Positions 11,601 to 24,000 of a stretch of DNA of 64,000 nt are shown piece by piece. Within the stretch, counting starts at the first letter, position 1, and every line of letters starts with the position of its first letter. The notes beneath the pieces were generated by a model that was not told the DNA's origin, ran no database searches, and was given only the letters and a program-made list of their open reading frames with translations. Where the stretch lies: assembly GCA_000181795.3 (NCBI GenBank), contig CM012955.1:13240704-13304703 (forward strand), written 5' to 3'. A program made the translations under genes and the position numbers. This DNA is from Trichinella spiralis (taxonomy: Eukaryota; Nematoda; Enoplea; Trichinellida; Trichinellidae).

Positions 11601-14600
11601 TTAAGACAGTTAAAAAGAAATTTTGAATAACTTATAGACCATCACGTTCGTACATTATCATATCGAATCTTTCCTGAACATTCAATAATTTATTTATTTT
11701 TATTTATTGCTGTCATTTAGAAGGTTAATAAAGCATGCAATAAATTAGAAGCTGAAAGCTGAAACCGTCGGCAAAATAATTAGCTAGCTACTTCGATGGA
11801 AGCAGTGACTAGAAAGCATAATATTTCATGTAAAATAAAATGCGCTAATCACATATGTTAGGATGGAATGTGTAATTGAATTTGATTTACACGGCATTAG
11901 TAAAATTTATAACTTTCAATATTTTTTAAAAATTGGTCACCACATTTTTGAAATATGAATATTAATGTAAATATGGTGATAGTAGCTAATCAAAAAATGA
12001 TAACAAATTCAATAAAATCTCTTTGAATTTTTCAGATTTCTTCGCTATAATGCTAACTAATGTCTGACAAATGTTTCACTTAATGACATGTTGATAAATT
12101 TATGCGAATTTCGCACATCTTATTCAAGCAAATATTTCTGATAAAATAAGCAAAATGACTTGTTTTACTTTCAACTTTCCTTCAGTGCTTATTGGCAATC
12201 AATATTTTTTGCACATTTACATCCAAGCAAATTGAACAATTTTAAATAGTAATTTTGAATGGCAAGATAAATTTGTTTAATTAATCCTCTGAGTACAGCT
12301 TGAATAAACTGAATGTTTAGTCAGATAACAGAAATTTGCATGGCCGCTTTATCAAAGCAATTTGTTCAGAAATGAAAGCAAACTAACACAAGTGAAGTTG
12401 ATTTTGCTTAAGCATTCGCATTGTTTATCATCGTCAAGTATGCTGTGAAGCTCTCTTACATCAAGTAAGTATCCATGTTTTTACATTTTCAGTACTGTTT
12501 CAGACTAATGTACATTATTATTAATTATTCTTTATTAAACTGCAGCAAACTTTCTCTACCTATTTTGCACATAGCTCAGAAAATTTTCTTCTCGTGCAAT
12601 TAAAATTTTCAAGTGCAAGCAGTTTCATATTCAGAAGTAAAATCTGCTAAGTGACAATTGTTAATGTTAATATACATGTGAAAAGCTATACTTTATTATC
12701 TTTCACAATTTTTACAATACACTATAGTTTTAGATATGTATGGTATGTGATTTATTGAAATATTATATAAAAATTCTATTTTCATTAGAGACAAAAGGTT
12801 TTTGATTAGTTCATCGTTGCATGAAATCAGGTCATTCAAAATATCAATCCTGGGGTTTTGGTGAGATAAATTTTCAAAATGCACTTTTATTTTATTTTTA
12901 ATGAAATGCTTTCGAAAAAAATTTGCATTTCATTTTAATTTGTCTCTAATGTAAGAAACTGTCTAGATTCATTCATATGATTTCATTATATTTCAAAAGT
13001 TCGTGTTATTTAGTGAAAGCATAAATACTCTTTTATGCACGCATTTAACTAGAGAGCAGGCTATTTTGATTTGAATGATTATGTGGGTTAATGCTTCTGG
13101 AAGATTATATTTCATGAGTAAAACAGAAATTTGTTTATACTCAAAATGCGCAGCAATGCAAATTAATGCAAAAAAAATTTTAGAATCAGAATGAATGCTG
13201 ATCAGTTGTTTGTATTGGGAATTGCATTACTTGTGTTTTGGCTGTTAGCAATGCTTATAATTGCAAGAAACCAAATACTTGGCTGCTTGATTGAACGTTG
13301 CTGTCCAGGAAAATATCAGCAAACGGAAAACAATACAGTCCGCTTGGTAACTATTCATCGCAACACTATCGATGCAAAAAACGATTCCCCACGATAAATG
13401 GATCATCATTTGATCAACATTGTATGGCAGGATTATTTTAGCAAATGTAAAATTCAAAAATTGACTCACCATATACAAGAAGATGCTGTGAAAAGGACCA
13501 GTTGTTCTTATCGTCAAATACTCTTACAAGCATTACGTAAAGCTGGTATCCTTCTGCCAACATCCAACAAAACGCTGCCAAAAAGAAAAAATGAAGAAAA
13601 GCAGCAACGCTTCTACACAAAATCTAAAAGTTAGCCGTTAATACGCTTTTCAAACATTACATTTAAATTATTACTTCATTTTTTGTCTGTCCTACTCCGA
13701 AAACAAAAAGCAGCTGGCCGATCAATAAACATATGCACAAATTTAAATGTATTGTTGTTCTAGCTCCCCGTAGCGACCTGAAACAAGTGACACTGTATAC
13801 AGCTGGAACAGTAATAGAATGAAAAAGTCTTTAAAGTTAGAATTACCTGAAACAAGAGAAGACAATGATGCAAAATACTAAGCACGTGCAAGAAAAAGAG
13901 CACGCAAGCATTGAAAGCATGCTCATTGCTTGTTTGTTGTGAGGTGTTAACTACAAATAAATGAATTCAGTAAAAGATAGTCATTTAATTTGATAGTATT
14001 ATAATACATCGTCTGAAAAACCAACAAAGTCCATCAGTATAGCAAAGCTTGTCAAATGATGACATGAACAAACCGTATAATCTGCAGTTGATTCGTTTAT
14101 GCTGCATCCATTTGTGTCCCATTTTCTATGAATATTGGTTTTAATTATTGAACATTGCAAATCGCTGTTTTGGTGCATGGTTTAATATTGTAAATTTACT
14201 CAGGAAGCTTTTTTAATATAAAATTATCTCACCCAATAATCTCTGTTAATAAAACATTAAATTTATAATATACATACATGCATGTAATGGTGAAATTCAG
14301 GTCGCAAAATTTTCAAAGCACTGTTTATAAAAATATTTTTGAATACTGAATGTAAAACTTTAACCAAGTATTTTTCTACGTATAACTGCTTGCTAGACGT
14401 TAGAAGAATTTCACCTTACCTTTCGATTACGTTCCAGTAAACGCATCTTGGATTTTTCACTTTATCCTGTTTTATGTGAGAAAGCTTGATGATAGCGGGT
14501 ACTGATTCAAGAGTTCGTAGTGAAGAAGGGTAGTTAACACATGCGCCAACAATTTCTGAATTAATGAACTTTTGCCCAGCATCATTGTTCACGTCGTTAG

Positions 14601-17600
14601 CAGGTTGCAGCAAATTTGTCAAGCCATCTTTGTATGCAAAATATCCAAAACTAACAGTCGGAATTTTTGCTGGCATACTGTCAGATGCAGTACGAGCAAA
14701 GAAAACAGTTGTCGCTTCTATTTCTTTTGAAATGGTTTCTTTAAAAAGCATCGATTGTAAATTTTTACCGTAACATGCAAAACTGTACTTACTCAACATG
14801 GCATTTACTGGCAGTAAAATGCTTGCTAATTTTGTAGAGCTGACAAATCTGGCGCCTAGCTTTCTGTCATTATTTGCATACCTTTTCCGGAGTTTGTGAT
14901 TTCCCAGAAGCGGCCGGGTAACTTCAAATGCCATATCTCAAAATTATCATTTTAAGTAAAACAAATTTTAAATTACACAATATTTACAAATAAACTACCT
15001 AAATTTTTGAAACTTAAGCTAAAACCATCGAATTTAAGTAAGGAATCCCCAAAATAGCGCGTGAGATTTTCTACATTTTCCATTAAAGTCGAAGCTGCAT
15101 CGTGTTTATCTTTCTAAAATTCATAGTAAAATATAAAAATAGAACTGCATTTTGATTCATATTTAATGTCAGCAAAATTGAATTAATTTATTTAAATAAA
15201 ATAATTAAAGCAGAAACTTTATCATACAATAAATAAATCGTCACATATATAGAAATTTGAAGTTGACTGTTACTTTAAAAAATGTTCTTAGAGTGTTGAA
15301 TTAAAAGAATTTTGGCTAGTGCGCTTTACTGCATTCATTTAATATTTGCAAACTTGAAATATATCGTGCATACTTGTTGTAGATCTTTCCAAACATCCAA
15401 TGTTTTCTTGTCAATTAAGAAATTTGACAGCTTTGCAATTTCCTGAAGTAAACAATATTTTGAATCCAATAAAATGTATTAACATTAAAATAGTTCTTAT
15501 TAATTGCATTATTAGTATATGTTAATAATTAATAATTCTTTTATTCTTATTGTAAGCAAATTATTAGTTCTTTACTAATGAAAACATATTTATGGAGTAT
15601 TTCCTAAAGTTATTCGTCACAGATATTTGTGAATTGAAGCAATTAAATTAAAAAAACCGCTTAACTCCAGAAATGCAATTATTATGGTTTACTACAGAAA
15701 TACATTAACAGGAATTTTAGGTATCCACTTTCCACCTGCGTTAGATTGGTTGGCGTCTGCTTAGCTCCCTTTCACCGGTAAGTTATCGATTAGTTATGGT
15801 GCATTTAAAGTAATGCTGATTTGAATTTATTTGCGTAATCTTCACATAATGGATTAATGCGTGTGATGTATTTTCTTTCTTTGTCGAATTTTCTGTGCTC
15901 ATTTAAATACTTGCATGCACATTAGTGTTAGTTGAACATCCTTTCTGCCAGTTATTTTTCGCTGAGTTAGAATGCGCTTAAGGTAATTACCAATTGAATT
16001 TATTGAGTTAGTCTTTTATAAAATATAATAATTGCAAGCGGTGTATTTTTACCAATATTAACTGCTCGATTGTGTACATGCATTCACATCGGTATTTAAT
16101 TAATGCCCTTTCCGATGGTTAGTTTTCGCTCAGCTATAATGCGTTAAGTAAACACAAATTTGAGATTCAAAATTTAGCTTTGACGATTGTGACTCGATTA
16201 AATTTAGCTGCAAAATTTACTCCGCTTTTATTTATCTGCACTGTCAGGTCTAGCTATCATATGTGCTTTAGCATTAAAAAAATACAAGCATGCCGTGTTC
16301 ACTTATTTTGCTGTTGGATATACAAGTTTTTGTAAAGGAAATTTAAATTACGTATGATATAGCAAAGCAATGTATATCATGTATAAGTACTGCAACATAT
16401 GAAATGCAACGTGCAAGTACAAATTCACATGATAAGATTGACAAAACTGATTTACAGCAAAACAGTAACATAGTTTGATGAAAATACAGTATGAATTCAC
16501 TGTGAAATAAATGCCAGACGTGAAACTTGCAGTTAATAATAATGAAAAATATGGTAAATTTTTAAAATGTTCCAACTAGAGTACTTTCGCATTGGTAAGA
16601 TTTGAAAATATTTTTGTACTTATTTAAATATATGTATCGCAAACAACCCGTGTGCAAATGTACTTACATAACTGAAATTTTTAATAGATCCACGTTGAAA
16701 TGTGTCATTAGAAAACGTTGCAATGTTTTCATTCAGTTGTTTTGGAAATATTGTTATTAGCGCTTGCAACAGATCCACAATCTTTCTAAGATCGCCGCCA
16801 TAAAGCTGATTTGTCAGTTCTACATGCTTTTCTACCATTCGAATAACTTTGAAAATGGAATTTTTACTATAAATCTAAAATTTTTTGGCAACATTATTTT
16901 CATCAAAATAATGTTGAAGAATGATTATTTAAATGTGTTCATAATTGAATTAGTGAATCAGACGTGCCATTGGGTAAGTAGACAAATGTACTTTCATTTA
17001 CCATTTTATCAATGTCAGAAAACCACGGATGAGAGCAGTTGCTTAAATCTGGGTTTTCAGGATAAAAATGGATGTTGCCATTTATGTTAACACAGCTCCA
17101 AATTGCATAACCTGAATTCTTTTCATATTAGTTTACTAAAAAAAAATAATGAAATTACCTATTGTTCCATTTGGACATGGCATTTTAACTGATTTTCCTA
17201 CATGCACTGAAGGCCACTGAATGCTTCTAACATTAATGGGGGAGCATTTCAAATTGCTATTTCTAAAAAATAACAATTTATCTAAAGTAGAAAAAGATAT
17301 ATGCAGAAAAAATACATTTCGCTTATTTCAGAATTCTGTTTTTCTTCAGGTAAATGAAGCAATTTTCTTCGATATAAATCTGAAATTATTATGCAACATT
17401 CATTACCAGTTTAATTAACAATTATGAACTTACTTCCAGCAGATGCCTGGCATATGAAATTTAGCTTCATATTACAGTCTTCAAGTACCCAAACGATGCT
17501 GCAGTTTTTTGAGTTATTACATCGAACAGTCATAGCTACACATCCTTCAGCTTTTTCTGTGATGTTTGCTGATCTGAAATTAGCCGAGAAATGAAACACA

Positions 17601-20600
17601 AAATAATAACTTAAACAATAATGCAAGATAACAGTTTAGTTGAATTTAATGAAGCGCCATTAGTCCATTGAAGCTTTGAGTCAGTTGACAGGGTTTCAGC
17701 TTCAAGCAATTCAGATGGATCTGAATAAGATCTAACAGTCCACGGAAACTCTGCATTAAGTGATGGAGTTATAAATGGAACAGTTCTTAAACCAATCCAA
17801 AATCGTATCTTAAAATGCATTAAAGAATTAGAATCTTAAAAAAAATACAATAAATTGATGTTTTACATTTTCATATTGTGATAGATGAGTTTCATTGAAT
17901 AAAACTTTGTTTTCATGGTCACTCAATGGTCCTGCGAGATCACCTCCACTTTTCAAGCACTGTACCCTAGCTTCTCCCCATGTAGCAGCATCTTTGTTGC
18001 GTTGTGAGTCATAAATTTCATAGCAGGTGCTGTTATACTGAATCATATGTAATGGACAAGTAATATTATCTATAGAATATTTCATTAACGCATATGCAAA
18101 AAATCATAAACTGCAATTAAAAAATACTTTTTACGCAACGAAAGCGATACTCTAAGGAAAATTTTATATCTGCTGGCTGACAAGGACTAACGGGGAACAA
18201 TTTTTTCAAAGGAGGTAAATGACAATCTTCTCGCCCATCACAATAGTGACTCATCTTTGCCAAAGTGTTCTCAACAAGGCAAGAATGTCCATTGAATAAA
18301 TTCGAGTCACAGTATTTTCTAGTATATCGTGTAAATATATTTGTAATGCCATAAAAAGCGTAGTCCATTACAATTGTAGAATTATGTAATTCAGAATTTC
18401 TACATGATATGACAATGCGTTCATTATTACAGTTTAATTTCGAGCTCCAAAATTGCACAAATCCATCACTAGTTTCTGACCGTACAATATCGAATTTTGA
18501 TGAATTTTTCAATATATTTTTACCATTAGAGTGATCTGTGAAGCATATTATTATCATTAAAAATGTTTCATAATTTTAATTAATTTAAGACTAAATTTCA
18601 AGAATACTCACCGAGTTGTGCAAATAACTGGGAATCTTTAATTTCACAGTAATGACCATAAAATCCAAGTGGACAGCGGCACTGATAAGAATACAATTCT
18701 CTGGCATCTAAAAACGACTAATATTATATGAACATTTATTTAATTAACAATTAATAGAGTCAATATAACATAAATTTCATTTTCAGCAACGCAATGTTAC
18801 TGTCCTACAAGTAATGCTGATTAACTGAATACATTTTTTATAGAAAACTTTTGTACAAATTTCTCTTTAACAGAAAGCACATAATATGTAAGTGTAAATG
18901 ATTTATGTATGCATATTTTTGCGTAAAACTGAAACATATGTAATGATTTTATCATTTTTATATTTTACCTCCCATAGCACGTTCAGGGCGTTCACATAAA
19001 GCCAAATACTTTTCTGAACAATTTTTCGGTACCCAAACTCTATATCTGGAACGAGCAGTTAACGCAATGCAATTTTCTGTAAAACAAAAGGCTTTGCTTT
19101 CATGTGTTAAACTTTGCGAATGCATTGAAATTACTATCCGGTTGAAAAATTGATTGTCTATCCTGCCAAAAGATCTCTGTCTTGTGTAGTTCAACTGGAA
19201 TTTGCTTTTCAAGGTCCCAAATCCACTGAAATTCACTGCCATTTGTAAGAAGATGACCTGCTGTCCAAATATTTTGTGTACCAACATAAACTGTAAAATA
19301 GTGCAATTATGTGTTTATACTATTCTAAAATTATCATTATTCATATTATGCTTTAAATACCGAAATATAATGAAATTTAAATGTTCATATTTTTAGCAAG
19401 ACTGAAGTTTGTGTTTAATAGAATAAGATTGTTCTTACCGATAGGAATTTGTGCAAACATTGTTAACTGCATAATACTGGCCAAAAACTTCTGCTTTTCC
19501 AACGAATCTATGGATACAAGTGTACTATTACGACTGTGACAAAACTCTCGCGCTTTTTCCCATGTATGTGTTCGACCATTTAGAAAAAAGCAGCTTCTGT
19601 CAAAAGGCACTTCGCCTGATTGACACCAACTTGATTTTAGGCTGTCTAAATTTACATTAATTAACACTTTCAAAATGCACATTTCACTTGTAACGCATGA
19701 AGAAATGCAAAAAACAAATAGACAGTGTGAAATTATAAAATATTCATATTATATAATACAGTATTTAGTTTAAAGTAAAAAAACACAAAAATATTACTTG
19801 ATACTTGAAAACAGATTCCACCGTTTTGGCAAACATTTTTGTGACAGTGGGATGGTGTCACAGCTACGCAATCTAAAAATATTCTTCAATTATTATAATT
19901 TAAGAAGTTATAAAAGTTAGTTAAAATAGTCTGTGATTTTTTCACTTCATTCACAAACTGACAACTTCACTTCTGTACATTGCACTATTGGGCCTGCGAT
20001 TTATTTTGAGTTGCTTTTGTTATTTGTCACAGTTTCAACTCTATTTTGATAACGATTTCACGATTTCACACTTTCTTTTATTTTTGAATATTTTTTATCA
20101 TCAATATTTGAAATAAAATTCAATAAAAAACACTATAATTTGACCGACCTTATCAAAAACATTGCATACAATAATGAAAAATGTTGGTACGCGTTGTTAG
20201 TATTTATTTAGGATGATTTCATTTTTTACAGACTATATTTTATCATAATTTCTCTCTGATTTTACTAAATTGCTTGATGTATTTTATCAAATGTAATATT
20301 CAAAAGAAATCATAAATTATAAAAAGTGCTGTTAACTATATGCATAAGGTTGACTAAATAAAGCACCATTTGTCAGAAAACTTGATAGAAAATTATATTT
20401 TTATTTTTATTAGACTCAAAATTAAATATACTACACACACACACACACACACGTGTGCTTTGTTAATTATTTAATAGCTGAATTTTTGAATATTATTTCA
20501 TTACAATATTAAAAAGATAATAAAGTTGTCCTATAATAATTTTGTATCTGAGAAAGGAATATTTTCAACTAGTAGAACTGAAGCTTGCAAAATTAATATT

Positions 20601-21077
20601 CTCAAATATTCTCAGATCCATAAATTTGTAAATCGAATAGATTCTAAGAGAAAAACTGTCTTAAAAATTTATAAAATAATTTGAATTTATTTTGAAATAT
20701 CATGTCGATTATGACTGAAAATACTGTAATTTTTATTTGAGAAAATATAAAAAGAAAATAATTTTCACCATTTTCAAAATAAGAGCAGCAAAAAAAGTAT
20801 CGAAACAGTGATTGATCAAATGACAAAACGTGCAATGCAAGTATAAGAATTTTTCTAATGACTCATTGCTACACAATGTTTAGATGAATGTCAAGCGAAG
20901 AATGTTGATTAATTGGAAGACAAATCGCACAACTCAAATAGAAATGAATCAGTATGAATGGATAGATTTCAAAAAGAAAAAATGCTAATCTTCAACAGCA
21001 GTAGTAAATTTACCTTCGGTTGAAAGTAAAGCAAAAGCCACGAAAATGGCAACTGGGATAAGGCAGTTGGCTTGCAT
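8619..21077 (-). CDS. Latrophilin-family adhesion GPCR with two C-type lectin domains (LAT-2-like)
   Basis: Cell-surface adhesion GPCR, about 1325 residues from 27 exons. On the minus strand the exons are 21077-21014, 19872-19798, 19645-19439, 19290-19135, 19076-18969, 18707-18612, 18535-18128, 18069-17867, 17808-17633, 17573-17434, 17379-17316, 17262-17159, 17111-17002, 16874-16668, 15442-15374, 15113-14999, 14936-14420, 14125-14008, 13950-13847, 13777-13675, 13623-13470, 9786-9720, 9648-9496, 9441-9312, 9262-9119, 8922-8757 and 8638-8619; all junction phases agree. Order: signal peptide (1-20), half EGF (about 25-46), C-type lectin (50-200), other half EGF (204-226), SUEL galactose lectin (265-370), second C-type lectin (375-540), HormR (570-625), GAIN (640-930), GPS with CHHLTSF cleavage site (about 970), seven helices (980-1240), tail. 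RTTIHLNLC and [10 protein letters not shown] are latrophilin-like. The last exon is uncertain: reading through 8756 gives a longer tail ending at 8566. I recall nematode LAT-2 combining these domains, but this needs checking. Confidence 0.88.
9787..13469 (-). other. Largest intron of the adhesion GPCR gene
   Basis: A 3.7 kb intron between the exons coding for helix 3 and helix 4. Apart from the antisense small ORF at 13191-13397 it shows only AT-rich sequence, with no recognisable repeat or transposon protein. Confidence 0.6.
13191..13397 (+). CDS. Nested antisense small membrane protein, 68 residues
   Basis: ATG-started ORF wholly inside the largest intron of the adhesion GPCR, on the opposite strand. 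Residues 5-25 form one clear membrane segment ([20 protein letters not shown]), followed by a Cys-containing juxtamembrane stretch ([12 protein letters not shown]) and a polar tail rich in Asn, Thr and Asp. The sequence TTTTAG lies seven bases before the ATG, as expected for a trans-splice or intron acceptor. No canonical AATAAA follows closely, though GATAAA overlaps the stop region. I do not recognise the family. It could be chance, but a hydrophobic segment with a polar tail and an acceptor at the start is more than a random frame usually gives. Confidence 0.45.
   Translation: MNADQLFVLGIALLVFWLLAMLIIARNQILGCLIERCCPGKYQQTENNTVRLVTIHRNTIDAKNDSPR
17434..18069 (-). other. Three-exon cassette for the second C-type lectin domain
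   Basis: Exons of 203, 176 and 140 bases total 519, entering and leaving in phase 1. The domain starts at [16 protein letters not shown] and contains FWIGLR, LQWTNG and a closing LNFICQ, a good C-type lectin pattern. Like the first lectin domain it could be skipped without a frameshift. Confidence 0.8.
18128..18535 (-). other. Exon encoding a SUEL-type galactose-binding lectin domain
   Basis: A single 408-base exon, phase 1 at both ends. Matches to the rhamnose/galactose lectin fold of latrophilins include I-V-I-S-C-R, an A-F-Y-G motif, Y-C-D-G-R-E-D-C, an F-P-V-S-P-C segment and the closing Y-R-F-R-C. Latrophilins use this domain to bind partners such as teneurin. Confidence 0.8.
18969..19645 (-). 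other. Phase-1 symmetric three-exon cassette for the first C-type lectin domain
   Basis: The exons of 207, 156 and 108 bases each begin and end in phase 1 and together encode 157 residues. Visible lectin-fold features include paired cysteines near the start, [17 protein letters not shown] followed by NC, and a closing C-x-x-K-Y-L-A-L-C-E pattern. The usual W-N-D calcium motif is replaced by W-V-P, so calcium-dependent sugar binding is doubtful. Removing the cassette leaves the frame intact and joins two half EGF modules. Confidence 0.8.
19873..21013 (-). other. First intron of the adhesion GPCR gene
   Basis: Separates the signal-peptide exon from the half-EGF exon. It contains an (AC)n microsatellite at 20433-20452; nothing else was recognised. 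Confidence 0.5.
20433..20452. repeat. (AC)n microsatellite
   Basis: About ten uninterrupted AC units, followed by the partly palindromic ACGTGTG. Confidence 0.9.
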
Positions 21078-24000
21078 CTTGAATAGAAGCTTCTGCTTTT
21101 TGAGCCTGAAACGTGGAAAAATACCTTCAGATGTAGTATTGGATATTCGGTTGAACATATTAATTGAACAGGAAGCAATCAAGAAAGAAAGAACAAATGA
21201 AGCCATAAAACAACAGTGCCATCAAGAATGCGCATAGCTTGAAAACTTGCTTCACTTTGAACTAGTTTGCATAGTACGACAATAAGGTTACCGAGGATGG
21301 CATGTTATTATGCAACAAGAGCAGCAGTTTTACTGTAACCAGTTTCCGCGTTGCACTAGCATATTTATTTTTCAAATGGCAAATGCAAGCAAAGCTAACA
21401 AGCAAAAGAAGAAAAAATAACACTTTTGCTTCAACAATAAATAAATGCGCGATCAAAATTTGCAAATGATGCGACAATATCAAGCGGTAAAAGTGGGCAG
21501 TGTTTTCTGCATCGAGCAACATTGCACACGAAACTATGCCTTTCCAATTACCCCTTTCTCTTACCCCTTCACCGTATCATTTTCACCTTGGACTACTAGT
21601 GTAAAATATTGAAAAGTTAACAATTGCAATTTCACCTATTTTTTTTAGCCATTCTGCTTCATCTGCAACAGATGAAACTAAACTCAGCTAAATGTTGCAG
21701 AAAAATAGCTTATGTGAACTGAATTGGTATAACTTTAAATCTGCAGTTTAGTATTTCAGCAGAATTAAACAATGAAATTAATCATCATCATCTAACATAT
21801 GTACGCTTCGAAATGTTTTTAATTTGCAATGCATCCTTTTCCAGCAAGCTAATTTGGTATTTCTTTCATCTTTGAAACTCTAGAAAAAAGACTTGCATGA
21901 CTTTTAAGCACAGCATATAAATGACGGATAATTGAATATTCTTCATTCATTGTGCATCATAATGAAAATAAAAAATATAAAAACGAATTACTACTTGTTT
22001 TGCTTTTATTTTTCATTTTTTAAACATAAATGTTAAAGTGATATTATTAAAAAAATTATTAGTAAGTAGAAATGAATAAAAAATTATAATTTTGCGTTGT
22101 TAGAGACAAAGTGGGAGAAATAAAGGGCAGTTGAAAGGTTGCGGCAGAACGTTAAGTATTTAAACAAAATTTACTATTCACCATAGCGCAAAATTTGCAA
22201 CAAATGTTATCGCATGCAAATCTCACGCTTTTCCTTTGCAAGAAAGTTGAGCAAAACTTTGGTTTCATTTTTACTTTTTACAACTCTATCGAACATGCTG
22301 TTTCATTGATCAATTGTCGGTGTGCAATGGTAATTGAAATAATTAAAAATAAAATTTTTTTGTCATCATTATTTTGCATGATAGTTGTAGTGCATTTTTT
22401 TTGTTTTTAACTTAACAATTTAAAAAATTTCAGCTTAATACTGCATTGAATGATTGGTGAATGTGCATTGGGAAAAGGCATTGCTAATAGGACATGATGA
22501 AATCACCCGCTAATGTAGTCAGTTTTGTTTCTTTTCATGCAAATTTTATTGAAATAGTAAATATTTATTTTTCCAAGCATTCAAACATCTAAAATAACGT
22601 CTTGTCTGAAATGCTTTCTTTTGTTCATTTGATCTTTGCATTTGAACGTAATTGGTATAGCTTTTCACAGTTTTTTTTAAAAACATCAATTAAAATGTTA
22701 AATACTGTCATTTCAAGGTCATTATAAACGACAGTATTTAGCATTATTCAAAATGCAATTGTTCAATTAAATCTATATAAGCAAGAATTTGAAGACACGT
22801 CAAATTTAGATATTTTCATATATACTCTGCATTTTAAATATCCAAACTTTTTAATTCAAAAGTGAAATATCTTCAAAAATTTGTAATTCTTTATTTGCAG
22901 AATGACTTATACCCAAAACATTGAATAATTTGTTTGTTTATTACATTGCAAAATATATCCTTATTCTGAAATATTTATAATCTTATTAAAAATTTTTTGC
23001 CCTACTCAGCCCATTTTTATTTATTTATTGAATAAATCCCGCTTTAAAAATTATCAAGAAACTTTTTAAAAATCGGAATCTTTTAAAATGCAAAATTCAG
23101 CAAAATGTTGATCTCTGATTTCAAATTATAAACTTTTTATTTTCTAACCGTAATAGTTGAGATTAAAAAGACTAACGCTGTAATTGATTCTAACTCAAAT
23201 AAAAGATTTATTTGAAATATGCTAATTTTTAAATTATTTGATATAGTTCACCACAACTTGCAGTTCACAGTAGTACAGTAATAATTATTATTAATTTAAG
23301 TACTAAATGATTGTTTTTTTTGATTATTAAAAGTTTTATATTTATTTTAATTATCATAAAAAGCTGCCATGTCAAGTAATTTAGATGAAATTTTTATTTC
23401 ATGTCAAGCTTTCATTGCACAAATATGGAAGAAAAAATTGCCATCAATTATGATGCATCTTTCCCTCTTCATCCTCCTCCTGATTTGTTGCAGAAAGTAA
23501 AAGCTAACCTTCAGGTGAGAATAAATCTTCTATATGCAAATTGTGTTTCGTTGGATAATTGTAATGGCAATTCATTTTAACGAATGAATGAATGAATGAT
23601 ATTTTTCTTTGCAATTTGATAAAAATAGAACAATTTTATTTGCCGGAATGTTTAAAAGTAGTAACAAATATTTGAAAAACTTCAAAAAATGCTATTTACG
23701 ATTATTTTTTTTTGTTAAAAGCGGTTTTAATAAAAGCGTTCATTTCAGAATGTTTCATTTCTTTTTCTTTTTCACTTCAAAGCAATTATTTCTCTCCAAT
23801 AGAATGATGATCATCTACAGCAATTTCGCTTGACTAGATACTGCTATTAATTTTTATTCCACTACAAGATTTTCAAAAAAAATAGCAAAACTTTTGATTT
23901 TTTTTCAAATATAAAAATTCACCATTTTAAAGTTTAGCCAATTCAAATACTTTCAATTTACAATGTACAATTTCTGTTGTCAGATGAAAACTTTCAAATT

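Noticed and set aside
13398-13634. A 78-codon plus-strand ORF just after the nested small ORF
   Set aside because: It is the antisense shadow of the receptor exon coding for helix 3 (13623-13470).
14564-14773. A plus-strand ORF with a protein-like composition
   Set aside because: It is antisense to the 517-base GAIN exon of the adhesion GPCR.
21262-21522. An 86-codon minus-strand ORF with a hydrophobic segment upstream of the adhesion GPCR
   Set aside because: No splice, motif or conservation support; hydrophobic frames arise easily in AT-rich DNA.
23583-23599. GAAT repeats here and near 31753 as a possible CRISPR-like or regulatory array
   Set aside because: They are simple four-base microsatellites of four to five units.
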